Below are positions 1 through 15,200 of a stretch of DNA of 64,000 nucleotides, piece by piece. Origin of the DNA: Burkholderia anthina (GTDB taxonomy: Bacteria; Pseudomonadota; Gammaproteobacteria; Burkholderiales; Burkholderiaceae); contig NZ_CM003768.1 of NCBI RefSeq assembly GCF_001547525.1, positions 1 to 64,000 on the forward strand, written 5' to 3'. The position numbers and the translations under genes were made by a program. The notes below the pieces were generated by a model. It was not told the DNA's origin and did no database searches. It was given only the letters and a program-made list of their open reading frames with translations. The number at the start of each line of letters is the position of its first letter. Position 1 is the stretch's first letter.

Positions 1-499
<499 letters not shown>

Positions 500-728
500 C
501 ATAACAAGTCTGCCTTGTGTCGATGATCGTTAGTGCTTCAGCACTTACGAGCATCCCACGCAGAGCGTCGAGCAGCGAAGCTGATCGATGCGGCGCGCCG
601 GTTGAAGTGGCCGGTGACCTGCGTAGCAAGACGAGACATGTTGGATTCTCGTGTGTGATACACACAACCTAATTACTGCTTCTTCCAAGATTGGTTCTGT
701 TGGCCACGCCAGCAGAACAACCCCCTTT
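500..728 (+). other. 23S-5S internal transcribed spacer
   Basis: A spacer of about 229 nt between 23S and 5S holding no tRNA and no credible reading frame. It contains small hairpins, for example GTGCTTCAGCAC near 532-543 and GTTCTG...CAGAAC at about 695-719 just before 5S. These are presumably part of rRNA processing; that role is inferred from position only. Confidence 0.7.
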
Positions 729-844
729 GCCTGATGACCATAGCGAGTCGGTCCCACCCCTTCCCATCCCGAACAGGACCCGTGAAACGACTCCACGCCG
801 ATGATAGTGCGGATTCCCGTGTGGAAAGTAGGTAATCGTCAGGC
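729..844 (+). rRNA. 5S ribosomal RNA
   Basis: The 116-nt segment begins GCCTGATGACC and ends GTCAGGC, so the two ends pair as the 5S terminal helix. The conserved GAAC and GTGAAACG loop segments are present. Seven bases (AGGACCC) separate GAAC from GTGAAACG, where E. coli 5S has six, so this copy may carry an extra base. It is the last gene of the rRNA operon and is followed at once by a terminator. Confidence 0.95.
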
Positions 845-859
845 TCCCTAAGCCAAGAA

Positions 860-886
860 CCCCCGCCCGAAAGGCGGGGTTTTTGC
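860..886 (+). terminator. rrn operon terminator
   Basis: A GC-rich stem (CCCCGCC / GGCGGGG, loop CGAAA) is followed by a T run. It lies 15 nt after the 5S gene and has the form of a strong rho-independent terminator for the rRNA operon. Confidence 0.9.
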
Positions 887-932
887 ATTTCGGCATCCCG
901 AAAGGCATGCTTCGGGCCGCACCCGTTCCATC

Positions 933-984
933 TGCGCTCCTGCGCTCCTGCGCTCCTGCGCTCCTGCGCTCCTGCGCTCCTGCG
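933..984. repeat. 8-bp tandem repeat, six full copies
   Basis: The unit TGCGCTCC is repeated six times without change (933-980), and a partial seventh copy TGCG follows. The array lies between the rrn terminator and the first transposase relic, and no gene overlaps it. Perfect short arrays of this type often vary in copy number between strains; that is inference here. Confidence 0.95.
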
Positions 985-997
985 GACCTGTCCGGTT

Positions 998-1696
998 TCA
1001 GTCCGGACTGCAGTTAGAGTCCGAGGTTAAAAACTGCTGCTTTTCGTCGTGCGCCCGGGCGAACTGCGCCGGCGTGAGATAGCCGAGCGAGCTATGAGCC
1101 AGCTCGGTGCTGTACTCGATACACAATTCCTCAATCAGCCGCTTGGCGTGGCGCATTGAGGCGAACCGGTGTTCGCTCAGGCATTCATTTCGGAACCGCC
1201 TGTTGAAGCTCTCGATGTCGGCATTCTCCACCGGCTTGCCAGGTCGAATGAACGACGGCGTAACGCCCGCTTCGTAGGCCCATGCACCCAGAACCTTATC
1301 AGCGGACTCCGGTCCGTTGTCGACCGTGGATGGGTGTGGGCACGCGTCGCATCTCCTTGGGCCGCTCGAGCACTTGCTGCGCTCGTAAGCCCGGGAGCAA
1401 AGTATCAACTTCGATGGCCAGGCACTCGCGCGTATAGTCGTCAACCACGTTCTGGCATCGAAACCGGGGCCATAGACCAGCCTGCCGGAAACGCGGTCCA
1501 TCGACCAACTCTGATCCGGGCCTGTTGGTAACGGCAGCGGCGTGCGCTCGACGGCCGCAATACGCTTGCGTCGCCGCTTGCGCACGCCCAGTCCCGCCTT
1601 GCTGTACGGGCGCCGGATGGCTTGTGGCTGGCGAAGCACGCGTGCACGTTTATTCGCCTGAATCGCCGGACGTTGCGGCGGCCGGCCCCGCCACAC
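998..1696 (-). pseudogene. Decayed IS3-family (IS407-like) transposase OrfB
   Basis: This is a remnant of a DDE integrase. The reading runs from 1696 down through WSMD (first catalytic Asp) to about 1455. It continues in another frame from about 1448 to 1331 (VVDDYTRECLAIEVDT, LERPKEMR), then returns to the first frame for TVDNGPE, the ENADIESFN segment with the catalytic Glu, and HSSLGYLTPAQFA at the C-terminus. Two frameshifts therefore break it, and the N-terminal region and OrfA are missing. A TGTCCGGTTT sequence at 989 may mark the old right end of the element. The family call rests on these motifs and on memory of IS407-type OrfB; the exact element is not determined. Confidence 0.85.
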
Positions 1697-1721
1697 CGAC
1701 CAGCAAGTGCGGCAACGACAA

Positions 1722-2121
1722 TGCGAACTGGCGCAGCAGCGGCCACGGTTTGGCTCGCCTCGCCCGCACGTCTTGCTGCGCCGAGAGGGTCTATCGCTTC
1801 GCCTGAAACGGCGAAAGAAGCGTCCGAGTCATTGGCGCGGTCATGCCGACACCCAATGGCATCGACAAAAGCCGGGCGGTGGACTTCGTTGCTGACGCGC
1901 TGGTGCGTGGTCGACGTATTCGAATGTTGGCCATTATCGATACGTGGAACCGGCGGTTTCCGCACATCGAGGTCGACTTCTCGCTGGTGGATGTTCACGT
2001 GGCGCGTCTGCTCGAGCAATTGCGACAACGAGGACGGCGCCCCAATCTGGTTCTGGTGGATGGCCGCGCACGAGCGGTTGCGATTTCGCGTAATACCGAC
2101 GATTCGCAGCGGTCAGCATGA
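1722..2121 (+). pseudogene. Second IS3-family transposase remnant, opposite strand
   Basis: Fragments of a different IS3-type OrfB lie on the plus strand. At about 1743-1818 the frame reads RPRFGSPRPHVLLRREG followed directly by LSLRLKRRKK, as if a short stretch between two similar REG motifs had been deleted. The frame then shifts, and 1865-2070 reads VDFVADALVRGRRIRMLAI and continues to LVLVDG, resembling the first catalytic Asp region up to the second. The catalytic Glu region is absent. No complete transposase, OrfA or clear inverted repeats can be seen, so it is an inactive relic facing the previous one. Confidence 0.7.
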
Positions 2122-2330
2122 CCAGATGCTGACGTTGGCCTGCTGCCTCCTAGAGGAGGCGAAAAGCTCTGTCCCACAGGCCGCCCCTGACGAGGAAGCC
2201 AGAGCGGCCCAAGGTCGCCTGTAAGTCCCTATTTTCCGCTGAACGCCCCTCCGGGCCTCCGCGAACAGCGGGCGACCGCGCCGGGTACCCCGCCCGGCAC
2301 GAAATTTGCCGAAATTTTGTGCTTACCCGC

Positions 2331-2359
2331 TTGGCATTGTGCGAAAGAGGCCGTATGAT
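2331..2359 (+). promoter_or_regulatory. Promoter P1 of tRNA-tuf operon
   Basis: TTGGCA (2331-2336) and TATGAT (2354-2359) are separated by 17 bp, close to the sigma70 consensus. A GC-rich stretch follows the -10, as is common at growth-rate-controlled stable-RNA promoters. No ribosomal gene is nearer than tRNA-Tyr, 210 bp downstream. Confidence 0.6.
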
Positions 2360-2524
2360 GGCGGTCTTTCGTTTTTAGCGCAGATGCAGATCGGCGCTGA
2401 AGGCGGAGTCTGACGAAGATGTGGTGCCGGTCGGCAACATCTCGCGCTTGCCTTAGCCGGGCAAGGGCGGCGATCGGCGGGAAGCAGAGGTCGGGAAGAA
2501 CGTGAAAATAATCTTCCGGATATG

Positions 2525-2554
2525 CTTGACAGGAGTGCGATGCACCCCCATAAT
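2525..2554 (+). promoter_or_regulatory. Promoter P2 of tRNA-tuf operon
   Basis: A perfect TTGACA (2525-2530) and CATAAT (2549-2554) with an 18-bp spacer lie just upstream of tRNA-Tyr, so transcription would begin only a few bases before the tRNA. This is the likeliest main promoter. Confidence 0.7.
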
Positions 2555-2568
2555 CGTCAGTTCTCTAC

Positions 2569-2654
2569 GGAGGGGTGCCCGAGTGGCTAAAGGGGGCAGA
2601 CTGTAAATCTGTTGGCTTACGCCTACGTTGGTTCGAATCCAACCTCCTCCACCA
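2569..2654 (+). tRNA. tRNA-Tyr (GTA)
   Basis: An 86-nt class II tRNA with a long variable arm. The acceptor stem GGAGGGG pairs with CTCCTCC (one G-T pair), the anticodon loop reads CTGTAAA with anticodon GTA, the T-arm has GGTTCGAATCC, and CCA is encoded. It is first in a Tyr-Gly-Thr-tuf-Trp order conserved in proteobacteria. Confidence 0.97.
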
Positions 2655-2697
2655 AGATATCAGCGCAGTGAGCGGCAAGGAATCGTTAGTGGCCCGT

Positions 2698-2771
2698 GCG
2701 GGTGTAGCTCAATGGTAGAGCAGAAGCCTTCCAAGCTTACGACGAGGGTTCGATTCCCTTCACCCGCTCCA
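2698..2771 (+). tRNA. tRNA-Gly (TCC)
   Basis: A 74-nt cloverleaf: acceptor GCGGGTG pairs with CACCCGC, the D-arm has AGCTCAATGGTAGAGC, the anticodon loop contains TTCCA giving anticodon TCC, the T-arm has GGTTCGATTCC, and CCA is encoded. It lies 43 nt after tRNA-Tyr. Confidence 0.97.
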
Positions 2772-2793
2772 GACCGCTAAGTTGAAGCGTAGC

Positions 2794-2868
<75 letters not shown>

Positions 2869-2934
2869 GCAGTAAAAAGTCAGTGTCTTGTTTGCGCGCG
2901 GCGCAACCTGTGAAATTCCTTTTGGGAGTTGAAA

Positions 2935-4125
<1,191 letters not shown>

Positions 4126-4150
4126 GCCAGTTATTCGTTGATCGACAGTT

Positions 4151-4176
4151 TTGGGGCTGGCAGCAGCCGGCCCCAA
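4151..4176 (+). other. Hairpin between tuf and tRNA-Trp
   Basis: A ten-pair stem (TTGGGGCTGG / CCGGCCCCAA, loop CAGCAG) has no T run after it. It may serve RNA processing or partial termination before tRNA-Trp; the role is inferred. Confidence 0.5.
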
Positions 4177-4184
4177 CATGGTTT

Positions 4185-4260
4185 AGGGGTATAGCTCAAC
4201 TGGCAGAGCGTCGGTCTCCAAAACCGAAGGTTGGGGGTTCGATTCCCTCTGCCCCTGCCA
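4185..4260 (+). tRNA. tRNA-Trp (CCA)
   Basis: A 76-nt cloverleaf: acceptor AGGGGTA pairs with TGCCCCT (one G-T pair), the anticodon loop CTCCAAA gives anticodon CCA, the T-arm has GGTTCGATTCC, and GCCA forms the 3' end. It sits between tuf and secE, its usual place. Confidence 0.97.
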
Positions 4261-4302
4261 AAAATCGCCACGTGTCCCACGTGGCATTTGTTTTAAGGTG
4301 TT

Positions 4303-4683
4303 ATGGCGAATCCATCCGTCGAAACTGTAAATACCTCCGGCGATAAGCTGATGCTGGCCCTGGGCGTATTGCTGGTGTTGGCCGGATTCGTGGGCTTCTT
4401 CTGGCTGGCCAATCAGCAGTGGTATGTCCGCGGTGCCGCGTTGGCGGTAGGTATCATCGCCGGCGTGGCCGTCGGGCTGATGTCCGCCCCTGGCAAGAGC
4501 CTCATCGCGTTTGCCAAGGATTCGTACAAGGAAGTCCGGAAGGTCGTATGGCCCACCCGCAAGGAAGCAACGCAAACCACACTCGTCGTGTTCGGTTTCG
4601 TGCTCGTGATGGCGATTTTCCTCTGGTTGAGCGACAAATCGATCGAATGGGTGATTTTCTCGGCGATTCTGGGTTGGAAATGA
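4303..4683 (+). CDS. secE: Protein translocase subunit SecE
   Basis: A 126-residue membrane protein that clamps SecY in the SecYEG export channel. It shows three membrane segments at about 15-36, 44-62 and 92-110. This is the longer, E. coli-like form rather than the single-helix type. The conserved cytosolic amphipathic helix [12 protein letters not shown] is at 77-88, just before the last membrane segment. It follows tRNA-Trp by 42 nt and precedes nusG by 1 nt, a near-universal pairing. Confidence 0.98.
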   Translation: MANPSVETVNTSGDKLMLALGVLLVLAGFVGFFWLANQQWYVRGAALAVGIIAGVAVGLMSAPGKSLIAFAKDSYKEVRKVVWPTRKEATQTTLVVFGFVLVMAIFLWLSDKSIEWVIFSAILGWK

Positions 4684-4684
4684 T

Positions 4685-5242
4685 ATGAGCGATACTCCGG
4701 CATCCCCGAGCGGAAAGCGTTGGTACGTCGTGCACGCCTACTCCGGTATGGAGAAGAGCGTGCAACGCGCGCTTCAAGAGCGCATCGAACGTGCTGGCAT
4801 GCAGGACAAATTCGGTCAGATCCTGGTTCCGACCGAAGAAGTGGTCGAAGTCAAAGGCGGCCACAAGGCTGTGACCGAACGTCGTTTCTTCCCTGGCTAC
4901 GTGCTGGTGGAAATGGAAATGACGGACGAAACGTGGCACCTCGTGAAGAACACCGCGAAGGTCACTGGTTTCGTCGGCGGTGCGCGTAACCGCCCGACCC
5001 CGATTTCCCCGAAGGAAGTCGAGAAGATCATGTCGCAGATGCAGGAAGGCGTCGAAAAGCCGCGCCCGAAGACCCTGTTCGAAGTCGGCGAGATGGTGCG
5101 TGTCAAGGAAGGCCCGTTCACGGACTTCAACGGCACCGTCGAAGAAGTCAACTACGAGAAATCGCGCGTGCGTGTGTCGGTCACCATCTTTGGCCGCTCG
5201 ACCCCCGTCGAACTCGAGTTCGGTCAGGTCGAAAAAGTTTGA
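4685..5242 (+). CDS. nusG: Transcription termination/antitermination factor NusG
   Basis: A 185-residue factor that binds RNA polymerase and links it to Rho or to the ribosome. The N-terminal NGN domain begins [13 protein letters not shown] and includes the [10 protein letters not shown] core. The C-terminal KOW domain has [18 protein letters not shown]. Its ATG lies one base after the secE stop, so the two are translated together. The gap to rplK is 141 bp without a strong terminator. Confidence 0.99.
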   Translation: MSDTPASPSGKRWYVVHAYSGMEKSVQRALQERIERAGMQDKFGQILVPTEEVVEVKGGHKAVTERRFFPGYVLVEMEMTDETWHLVKNTAKVTGFVGGARNRPTPISPKEVEKIMSQMQEGVEKPRPKTLFEVGEMVRVKEGPFTDFNGTVEEVNYEKSRVRVSVTIFGRSTPVELEFGQVEKV

Positions 5243-5383
5243 TCCCGATTCGGTGGGCAGCCTCGGCTGCCCACCTTCGCGCTTACGGCCCGCGTCATGG
5301 CCGTTGAGGAGCGTCAGTAGCCAGCGGCGAAAGCGCGTTATCACTCACCGAACGCCTTCTCCGGCGTTCCAATGAGGTTTCAA

Positions 5384-5815
5384 ATGGCAAAGAAGATTAT
5401 CGGCTTTATCAAGCTGCAGATCCCTGCAGGTAAAGCCAACCCGTCGCCGCCGGTTGGTCCGGCACTGGGCCAGCGCGGCCTGAACATCATGGAGTTCTGC
5501 AAGGCGTTCAACGCGCAGACTCAAGGCATGGAGCCGGGTCTGCCGGTGCCGGTGGTCATCACGGCATTCGCTGACAAGAGCTTCACGTTCGTGATGAAGA
5601 CGCCGCCGGCGACCGTCCTGATCAAGAAGGCGGCGAAGGTGGACAAGGGCTCGAGCAAGCCGCACACCGACAAGGTCGGTTCGATCACGCGCGCTCAAGC
5701 CGAAGAAATCGCGAAGACCAAGATGCCGGACCTTACGGCAGCTGATCTGGACGCAGCCGTTCGCACCATCGCTGGTAGCGCACGCTCGATGGGTATCACT
5801 GTGGAGGGCGTGTAA
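5384..5815 (+). CDS. rplK: 50S ribosomal protein L11
   Basis: This 143-residue protein builds the GTPase-associated stalk base on 23S rRNA. It starts [13 protein letters not shown] and has the conserved proline-rich [14 protein letters not shown] segment near residues 20-33. An upstream in-frame ATG at 5372 would add four residues; ATG 5384 gives the family's standard start. rplA follows with no gap. In E. coli, L1 represses translation of this gene pair; here that is only inferred from the same order. Confidence 0.98.
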   Translation: MAKKIIGFIKLQIPAGKANPSPPVGPALGQRGLNIMEFCKAFNAQTQGMEPGLPVPVVITAFADKSFTFVMKTPPATVLIKKAAKVDKGSSKPHTDKVGSITRAQAEEIAKTKMPDLTAADLDAAVRTIAGSARSMGITVEGV

Positions 5816-6514
5816 ATGGCTAAGATCTCCAAGCGCCGTCAGGCATTTGCCGCCAAGGTCGACCGTCAGAAGCTGTACGCGATCGAAGACGCGCTGAGCC
5901 TCGTGAAGGAATGCGCGAGCGCGAAGTTCGACGAGTCGATCGACGTCGCAGTCCAGCTCGGCATCGATGCGAAGAAGTCGGACCAGGTCGTTCGTGGTTC
6001 GGTCGTTCTCCCGGCAGGTACGGGCAAGTCGGTTCGCGTTGCCGTGTTCGCGCAAGGCGAAAAGGCCGAGCAAGCTCGTGCAGCTGGCGCGGAAATCGTC
6101 GGTATGGAAGACCTGGCCGAGCAGATCAAGGCTGGCCAGATGGACTTCGACATCGTGATCGCTTCGCCGGACACGATGCGTATCGTCGGTACGCTCGGCC
6201 AGATCCTCGGGCCGCGCGGCCTGATGCCGAACCCGAAGGTCGGTACGGTCACGCCGGACGTCGCAACCGCCGTCAAGAACGCGAAGGCTGGTCAGGTGCA
6301 ATTCCGTGTCGACAAGGCCGGTATCATCCATGCGACCATCGGCCGTGCATCGTTCGAGCCGACCGCGCTGCGTTCGAACCTGTCGGCGCTGATCGAAGCG
6401 CTGCAGAAGGCAAAGCCGGCAACGAGCAAGGGCGTGTACCTGCGCAAGATCGCACTGTCGAGCACGATGGGCGTCGGCGTGCGCGTCGACCAGGCTACGC
6501 TGGCAGCACAGTAA
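5816..6514 (+). CDS. rplA: 50S ribosomal protein L1
   Basis: A 232-residue protein of the L1 stalk, which moves with deacylated tRNA at the E site. The family signature around [21 protein letters not shown] is complete (the RGLMPNPK core is near residues 130-137). The ATG follows directly on the rplK stop codon, so translation is coupled. Length is normal for the family. Confidence 0.98.
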   Translation: MAKISKRRQAFAAKVDRQKLYAIEDALSLVKECASAKFDESIDVAVQLGIDAKKSDQVVRGSVVLPAGTGKSVRVAVFAQGEKAEQARAAGAEIVGMEDLAEQIKAGQMDFDIVIASPDTMRIVGTLGQILGPRGLMPNPKVGTVTPDVATAVKNAKAGQVQFRVDKAGIIHATIGRASFEPTALRSNLSALIEALQKAKPATSKGVYLRKIALSSTMGVGVRVDQATLAAQ

Positions 6515-6822
6515 GCAAGTATTCGGGCCGCTTCGCTCGCGAAGCGGTCCACATGGGCTTTGGGCGGTTGTTCGTGCAGCAGGGCGGGCAACCGGTTATC
6601 AAAGACCGTTGGTGGGGCGCAGCAGTCAGGTGATCCCCTTAATTCAAGCCAACGCAGATGGCGAACCCGAAAAAGTTTTGCAGTGGTGAAGCCGCAGGCC
6701 GCGAAGCGATTCGCGGCATGAGGTGGAAATACTCCTAACGAGGTCGGACGCCGTTGTTGAACGAGGTACGTGAGGTTTCGCCATACCGGCAAGGCCGAAC
6801 GTATCGTTTCTGGAGGCTAACC
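6515..6822 (+). promoter_or_regulatory. rplJ leader region (probable L10-binding leader)
   Basis: A 308-bp gene-free interval before rplJ. A GC-rich hairpin (CCGCTTCG / CGAAGCGG) at 6528-6547 lies just after rplA, and the rest can fold further. In E. coli the matching interval holds the rplJL promoter and the L10-L12 autoregulatory leader. Position and length fit that, but I could not assign the kink-turn from sequence alone. Confidence 0.5.
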
Positions 6823-7320
6823 GTGCCGCTTAATAGAGAAGACAAGCAAGCCGTCGTCGCTGAGGTTTCCGCGCAAGTCGCGAAGGCCCAGACCGTTGTG
6901 CTGGCTGAGTATCGTGGAATTGCGGTTGGCGATCTGACCAAGCTGCGCGCGCAAGCGCGTGAGCAAAAGGTTTACCTGCGCGTGTTGAAGAACACGCTGG
7001 CGCGTCGCGCTGTCGAAGGTACGCCGTTTGCTCCGCTGGCAGAGCAGATGACTGGTCCGCTGATCTACGGCATCTCGGAAGATGCAATTGCCGCTGCTAA
7101 GGTCGTCAACGACTTCAGCAAGAGCAATGACAAGTTGGTCATCAAGGCTGGTTCGTTCGATGGCAAGGTGATGGACAAGGCTGGCGTGCAAGCGCTGGCA
7201 AGCATCCCGAGCCGCGAAGAACTGCTCTCGAAGCTGCTGTTCGTTATGCAAGCGCCTGTTTCGGGCTTCGCGCGTGCTCTGGCCGCGCTGGCCGAGAAGA
7301 AGCAAGCGGAAGCTGCGTAA
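6823..7320 (+). CDS. rplJ: 50S ribosomal protein L10
   Basis: A 165-residue stalk protein that anchors L7/L12 dimers to the ribosome. GTG 6823 is chosen, behind a TGGAGG site at 6811-6816, because the protein then begins (M)[14 protein letters not shown]. An upstream ATG at 6754 would add unrelated leader-coded residues. The AEYRG motif near residue 30 and the helical, alanine-rich C-terminus that binds L7/L12 are present. Confidence 0.97.
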
Positions 7321-7383
7321 GCGAACGTGCATCAGCGTCATTGATCGCTGGCTGTATCCGAATTCAATTTAGGAGTATTTCAA

Positions 7384-7758
7384 ATGGCAATCGCAAAAGA
7401 AGACATCCTGGCAGCAGTCGAAGGGATGACCGTTCTGGAACTGAACGAACTGGTCAAGGCATTCGAAGAGAAGTTTGGCGTGTCGGCAGCTGCAGTGGCA
7501 GTCGCTGGCCCGGCAGGCGGCGGCGCTGCTGCTGCTGCAGAAGAGAAGACCGAATTCACGGTCGTCCTGGCTGAAGCCGGCGCCAACAAGGTTTCGGTCA
7601 TCAAGGCCGTTCGCGAACTGACGGGCCTGGGCCTGAAGGAAGCGAAGGACCTGGTTGACGGTGCACCGAAGCCCATCAAGGAAGGCGTCGACAAGGCTGC
7701 TGCTGAAGAAGCCAAGAAGAAGCTGGAAGAAGCTGGCGCGAAGGTCGAAGTCAAGTAA
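7384..7758 (+). CDS. rplL: 50S ribosomal protein L7/L12
   Basis: A 124-residue stalk protein that recruits translational GTPases. The N-terminal dimerisation domain is followed by an Ala/Gly-rich hinge at about 35-53 and the C-terminal factor-binding domain with [25 protein letters not shown] site precedes ATG 7384. It lies 63 bp after rplJ, the usual pair. Confidence 0.99.
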   Translation: MAIAKEDILAAVEGMTVLELNELVKAFEEKFGVSAAAVAVAGPAGGGAAAAAEEKTEFTVVLAEAGANKVSVIKAVRELTGLGLKEAKDLVDGAPKPIKEGVDKAAAEEAKKKLEEAGAKVEVK

Positions 7759-8139
7759 GTTTCGGCGCGCTGTGCGAAGGCTGGCGGTATTTTCACCGCC
7801 GGCCTTTTTGTGCTTTGTGGGGACGTTATTCTGGCACTCATTCGGGAGCCCGAATAATCGGCCCCAGAAGCCAAAGAAAACCGCCTGATCGTTGTGATGC
7901 ATCACTTACGATTGGCGGTTCTCTTTGTCTTCTGAAGCGACTGCAGAAGGCAAGTTTGGTCGGGTAGCGGGCAACACAGGCATCCGCTGCCGTCAGCCAG
8001 CGGTTGGTAGCGGCCAACCACCAAGCTTCTCGGCTCGTTCAAGCCGTCGAACGGCCATCGGGTCTCAGTCGGTGAACACTCGGGTTTGAAACGTCCAGGT
8101 ATTCCGCCTCGATAGCACCCGCCGTGATTCGGAGATCGT
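7759..8139 (+). other. rplL-rpoB intergenic region
   Basis: A 381-bp gene-free interval. It begins with the terminator-like hairpin at 7778-7809, listed separately, and otherwise has no gene or clear promoter that I can support. In E. coli the same interval carries an attenuator and an RNase III site that set rpoB expression relative to rplL. Confidence 0.6.
7778..7809 (+). terminator. Attenuator-like terminator between rplL and rpoB
   Basis: The stem AAGGCTGGCGGT / ACCGCCGGCCTT (one mismatch) with loop ATTTTC is followed by TTTTT. It resembles a rho-independent terminator. Because rpoB lies downstream in the same operon it is likely read through in part, lowering rpoBC relative to rplL. Confidence 0.75.
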
Positions 8140-12246
<4,107 letters not shown>

Positions 12247-12267
12247 TCGGACTACGGAGAGAAAGCA

Positions 12268-15200
12268 ATGAAAGCTCTGCTCGATCTATTCAAGCAAGTC
12301 CAACAGGAAGAAGTTTTCGACGCGATCAAGATCGGTCTGGCCTCGCCCGACAAGATCCGTTCGTGGTCGTTCGGCGAAGTGAAGAAGCCGGAGACCATCA
12401 ACTACCGTACGTTCAAGCCGGAACGCGATGGTCTGTTCTGCGCGAAGATCTTCGGGCCGATCAAGGACTACGAGTGCCTGTGCGGCAAGTACAAGCGTCT
12501 GAAGCACCGCGGCGTGATCTGCGAGAAGTGCGGCGTCGAAGTGACGCTGGCGAAGGTGCGTCGCGAACGGATGGGCCACATCGAGCTGGCCTCGCCGGTC
12601 GCGCACATCTGGTTCCTGAAGTCGCTGCCGTCGCGTCTGGGCATGGTGCTCGACATGACGCTGCGCGACATCGAACGCGTGCTGTACTTCGAAGCCTATG
12701 TGGTCATCGAACCGGGCATGACGCCGCTGAAGGCGCGGCAGATCATGACCGAAGAGGATTACTACAACAAGGTCGAGGAATACGGCGACGAATTCCGTGC
12801 CGAAATGGGCGCGGAAGGCGTGCGTGAACTGCTGCGCGCGATCAACATCGACGAGCAGGTCGAGACGCTGCGCACCGAGCTGAAGAACACCGGCTCGGAA
12901 GCGAAGATCAAGAAGTACGCGAAGCGCCTGAAGGTCCTCGAGGCATTCCAGCGCTCGGGCATCAAGCCCGAGTGGATGATCCTCGAAGTGCTGCCGGTGC
13001 TGCCGCCGGAACTGCGTCCGCTCGTGCCGCTGGACGGCGGCCGTTTCGCGACGTCGGACCTGAACGACCTGTATCGCCGCGTGATCAACCGGAACAACCG
13101 GTTGAAGCGTCTGCTCGAGCTGAAGGCGCCTGAAATCATCGTCCGCAACGAAAAGCGGATGCTGCAGGAAGCCGTCGACTCGCTGCTCGACAACGGTCGT
13201 CGCGGCAAGGCGATGACGGGCGCGAACAAGCGTCCGCTGAAGTCGCTCGCCGACATGATCAAGGGCAAGGGCGGCCGTTTCCGTCAGAACCTGCTGGGCA
13301 AGCGCGTCGACTACTCGGGCCGTTCGGTCATCGTGGTCGGCCCGACGCTGAAGCTGCACCAGTGCGGTCTGCCGAAGCTGATGGCGCTCGAGCTGTTCAA
13401 GCCGTTCATCTTCAACAAGCTGGAAGTGATGGGCGTCGCCACGACCATCAAGGCCGCGAAGAAGGAAGTCGAGAACCAGACGCCGGTGGTGTGGGACATC
13501 CTCGAAGAGGTGATCCGCGAGCACCCGGTGATGCTGAACCGTGCGCCGACGCTGCACCGTCTCGGTATCCAGGCGTTCGAGCCGGTGCTGATCGAAGGCA
13601 AGGCGATCCAGCTGCACCCGCTCGTCTGCGCGGCGTTCAACGCCGACTTCGACGGTGACCAGATGGCCGTTCACGTGCCGCTGTCGCTCGAAGCGCAGAT
13701 GGAAGCGCGCACGCTGATGCTCGCGTCGAACAACGTGCTGTTCCCGGCCAACGGCGATCCGTCGATCGTGCCGTCGCAGGATATCGTGCTGGGTCTGTAC
13801 TACGCGACCCGCGAAGCGATCAACGGCAAGGGCGAAGGCCTGTCGTTTACCGGCGTGTCGGAAGTGATCCGCGCGTACGAGAACAAGGAAGTCGAGCTGG
13901 CCTCGCGCGTCAACGTCCGGATCACCGAAATGGTCCGCAACGAGGACACGTCGGAAGGCGCGCCGGAATTCGTGCCGAAGATCACGCTGTACGCGACGAC
14001 CGTCGGTCGCGCGATCCTGTCGGAGATCCTGCCGCACGGCCTGCCGTTCTCGGTGCTGAACAAGCCGCTGAAGAAGAAGGAAATCTCGCGCCTGATCAAC
14101 ACGGCGTTCCGCAAGTGCGGTCTGCGTGCGACGGTCGTGTTCGCCGACCAGCTGATGCAGTCGGGTTTCCGTCTCGCGACGCGTGCCGGCATCTCGATCT
14201 GCGTGGACGACATGCTCGTGCCGCCGCAGAAGGAAACGATCGTCGGCGACGCCGCGAAGAAGGTGAAGGAGTACGACCGCCAGTACATGTCGGGTCTCGT
14301 CACCGCGCAGGAACGCTACAACAACGTGGTCGACATCTGGTCGGCAACGTCGGAAGCGGTCGGCAAGGCGATGATGGAGCAGCTGTCGACGGAGCCGGTG
14401 ATCGATCGCGACGGCAACGAGACGCGCCAGGAGTCGTTCAACTCGATCTACATGATGGCCGACTCGGGCGCCCGGGGTTCGGCGGTTCAGATTCGTCAGC
14501 TGGCCGGTATGCGTGGCCTGATGGCGAAGCCGGACGGCTCGATTATCGAGACGCCGATTACCGCGAACTTCCGCGAAGGTCTGAACGTGTTGCAGTACTT
14601 CATCTCGACCCACGGTGCACGTAAGGGTCTGGCTGATACGGCACTGAAGACCGCGAACTCGGGTTACCTGACGCGTCGTCTCGTCGACGTCACGCAGGAT
14701 CTGGTCGTGGTGGAAGACGATTGCGGCACGTCGAACGGCGTGGCGATGAAGGCGCTCGTCGAAGGCGGTGAAGTCGTCGAAGCGCTGCGCGACCGTATCC
14801 TCGGCCGCGTCGCGGTCGCGGACGTCGTGAACCCGGAAACGCAGGAAACGCTGTACGAATCGGGCACGCTGCTCGACGAAACGGCGGTCGAGGAAATCGA
14901 ACGCCTCGGCATCGACGAAGTGCGCGTGCGCACGCCGCTGACCTGCGAAACGCGTTACGGCCTGTGCGCAGCCTGCTACGGCCGCGACCTTGGCCGCGGC
15001 TCGCTCGTGAACGTCGGCGAAGCGGTCGGCGTGATCGCCGCGCAGTCGATCGGCGAGCCGGGCACGCAGCTGACGATGCGTACGTTCCACATCGGTGGCG
15101 CGGCGTCGCGTGCGGCAGTGGCTTCGTCGGTCGAAGCGAAGAGCAACGGTATCGTCCGCTTCACGGCGACGATGCGCTACGTCACGAACGCGAAGGGCGA

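Larger units (their letters stand above)
2122..2568 (+). other. Gene-free upstream region of the tRNA-tuf operon
   Basis: About 450 bp without a supportable gene. The first 100 bp may still be IS debris. The rest holds two sigma70-type promoters, listed separately, and the leader before tRNA-Tyr. Confidence 0.6.

Noticed and set aside
669-908. Short minus-strand frames over 5S rRNA and the terminator
   Set aside because: They lie on a structural RNA gene and have no protein features.
933-984. The 8-bp array as a CRISPR
   Set aside because: Units are 8 bp with no spacers, and no cas genes are near.
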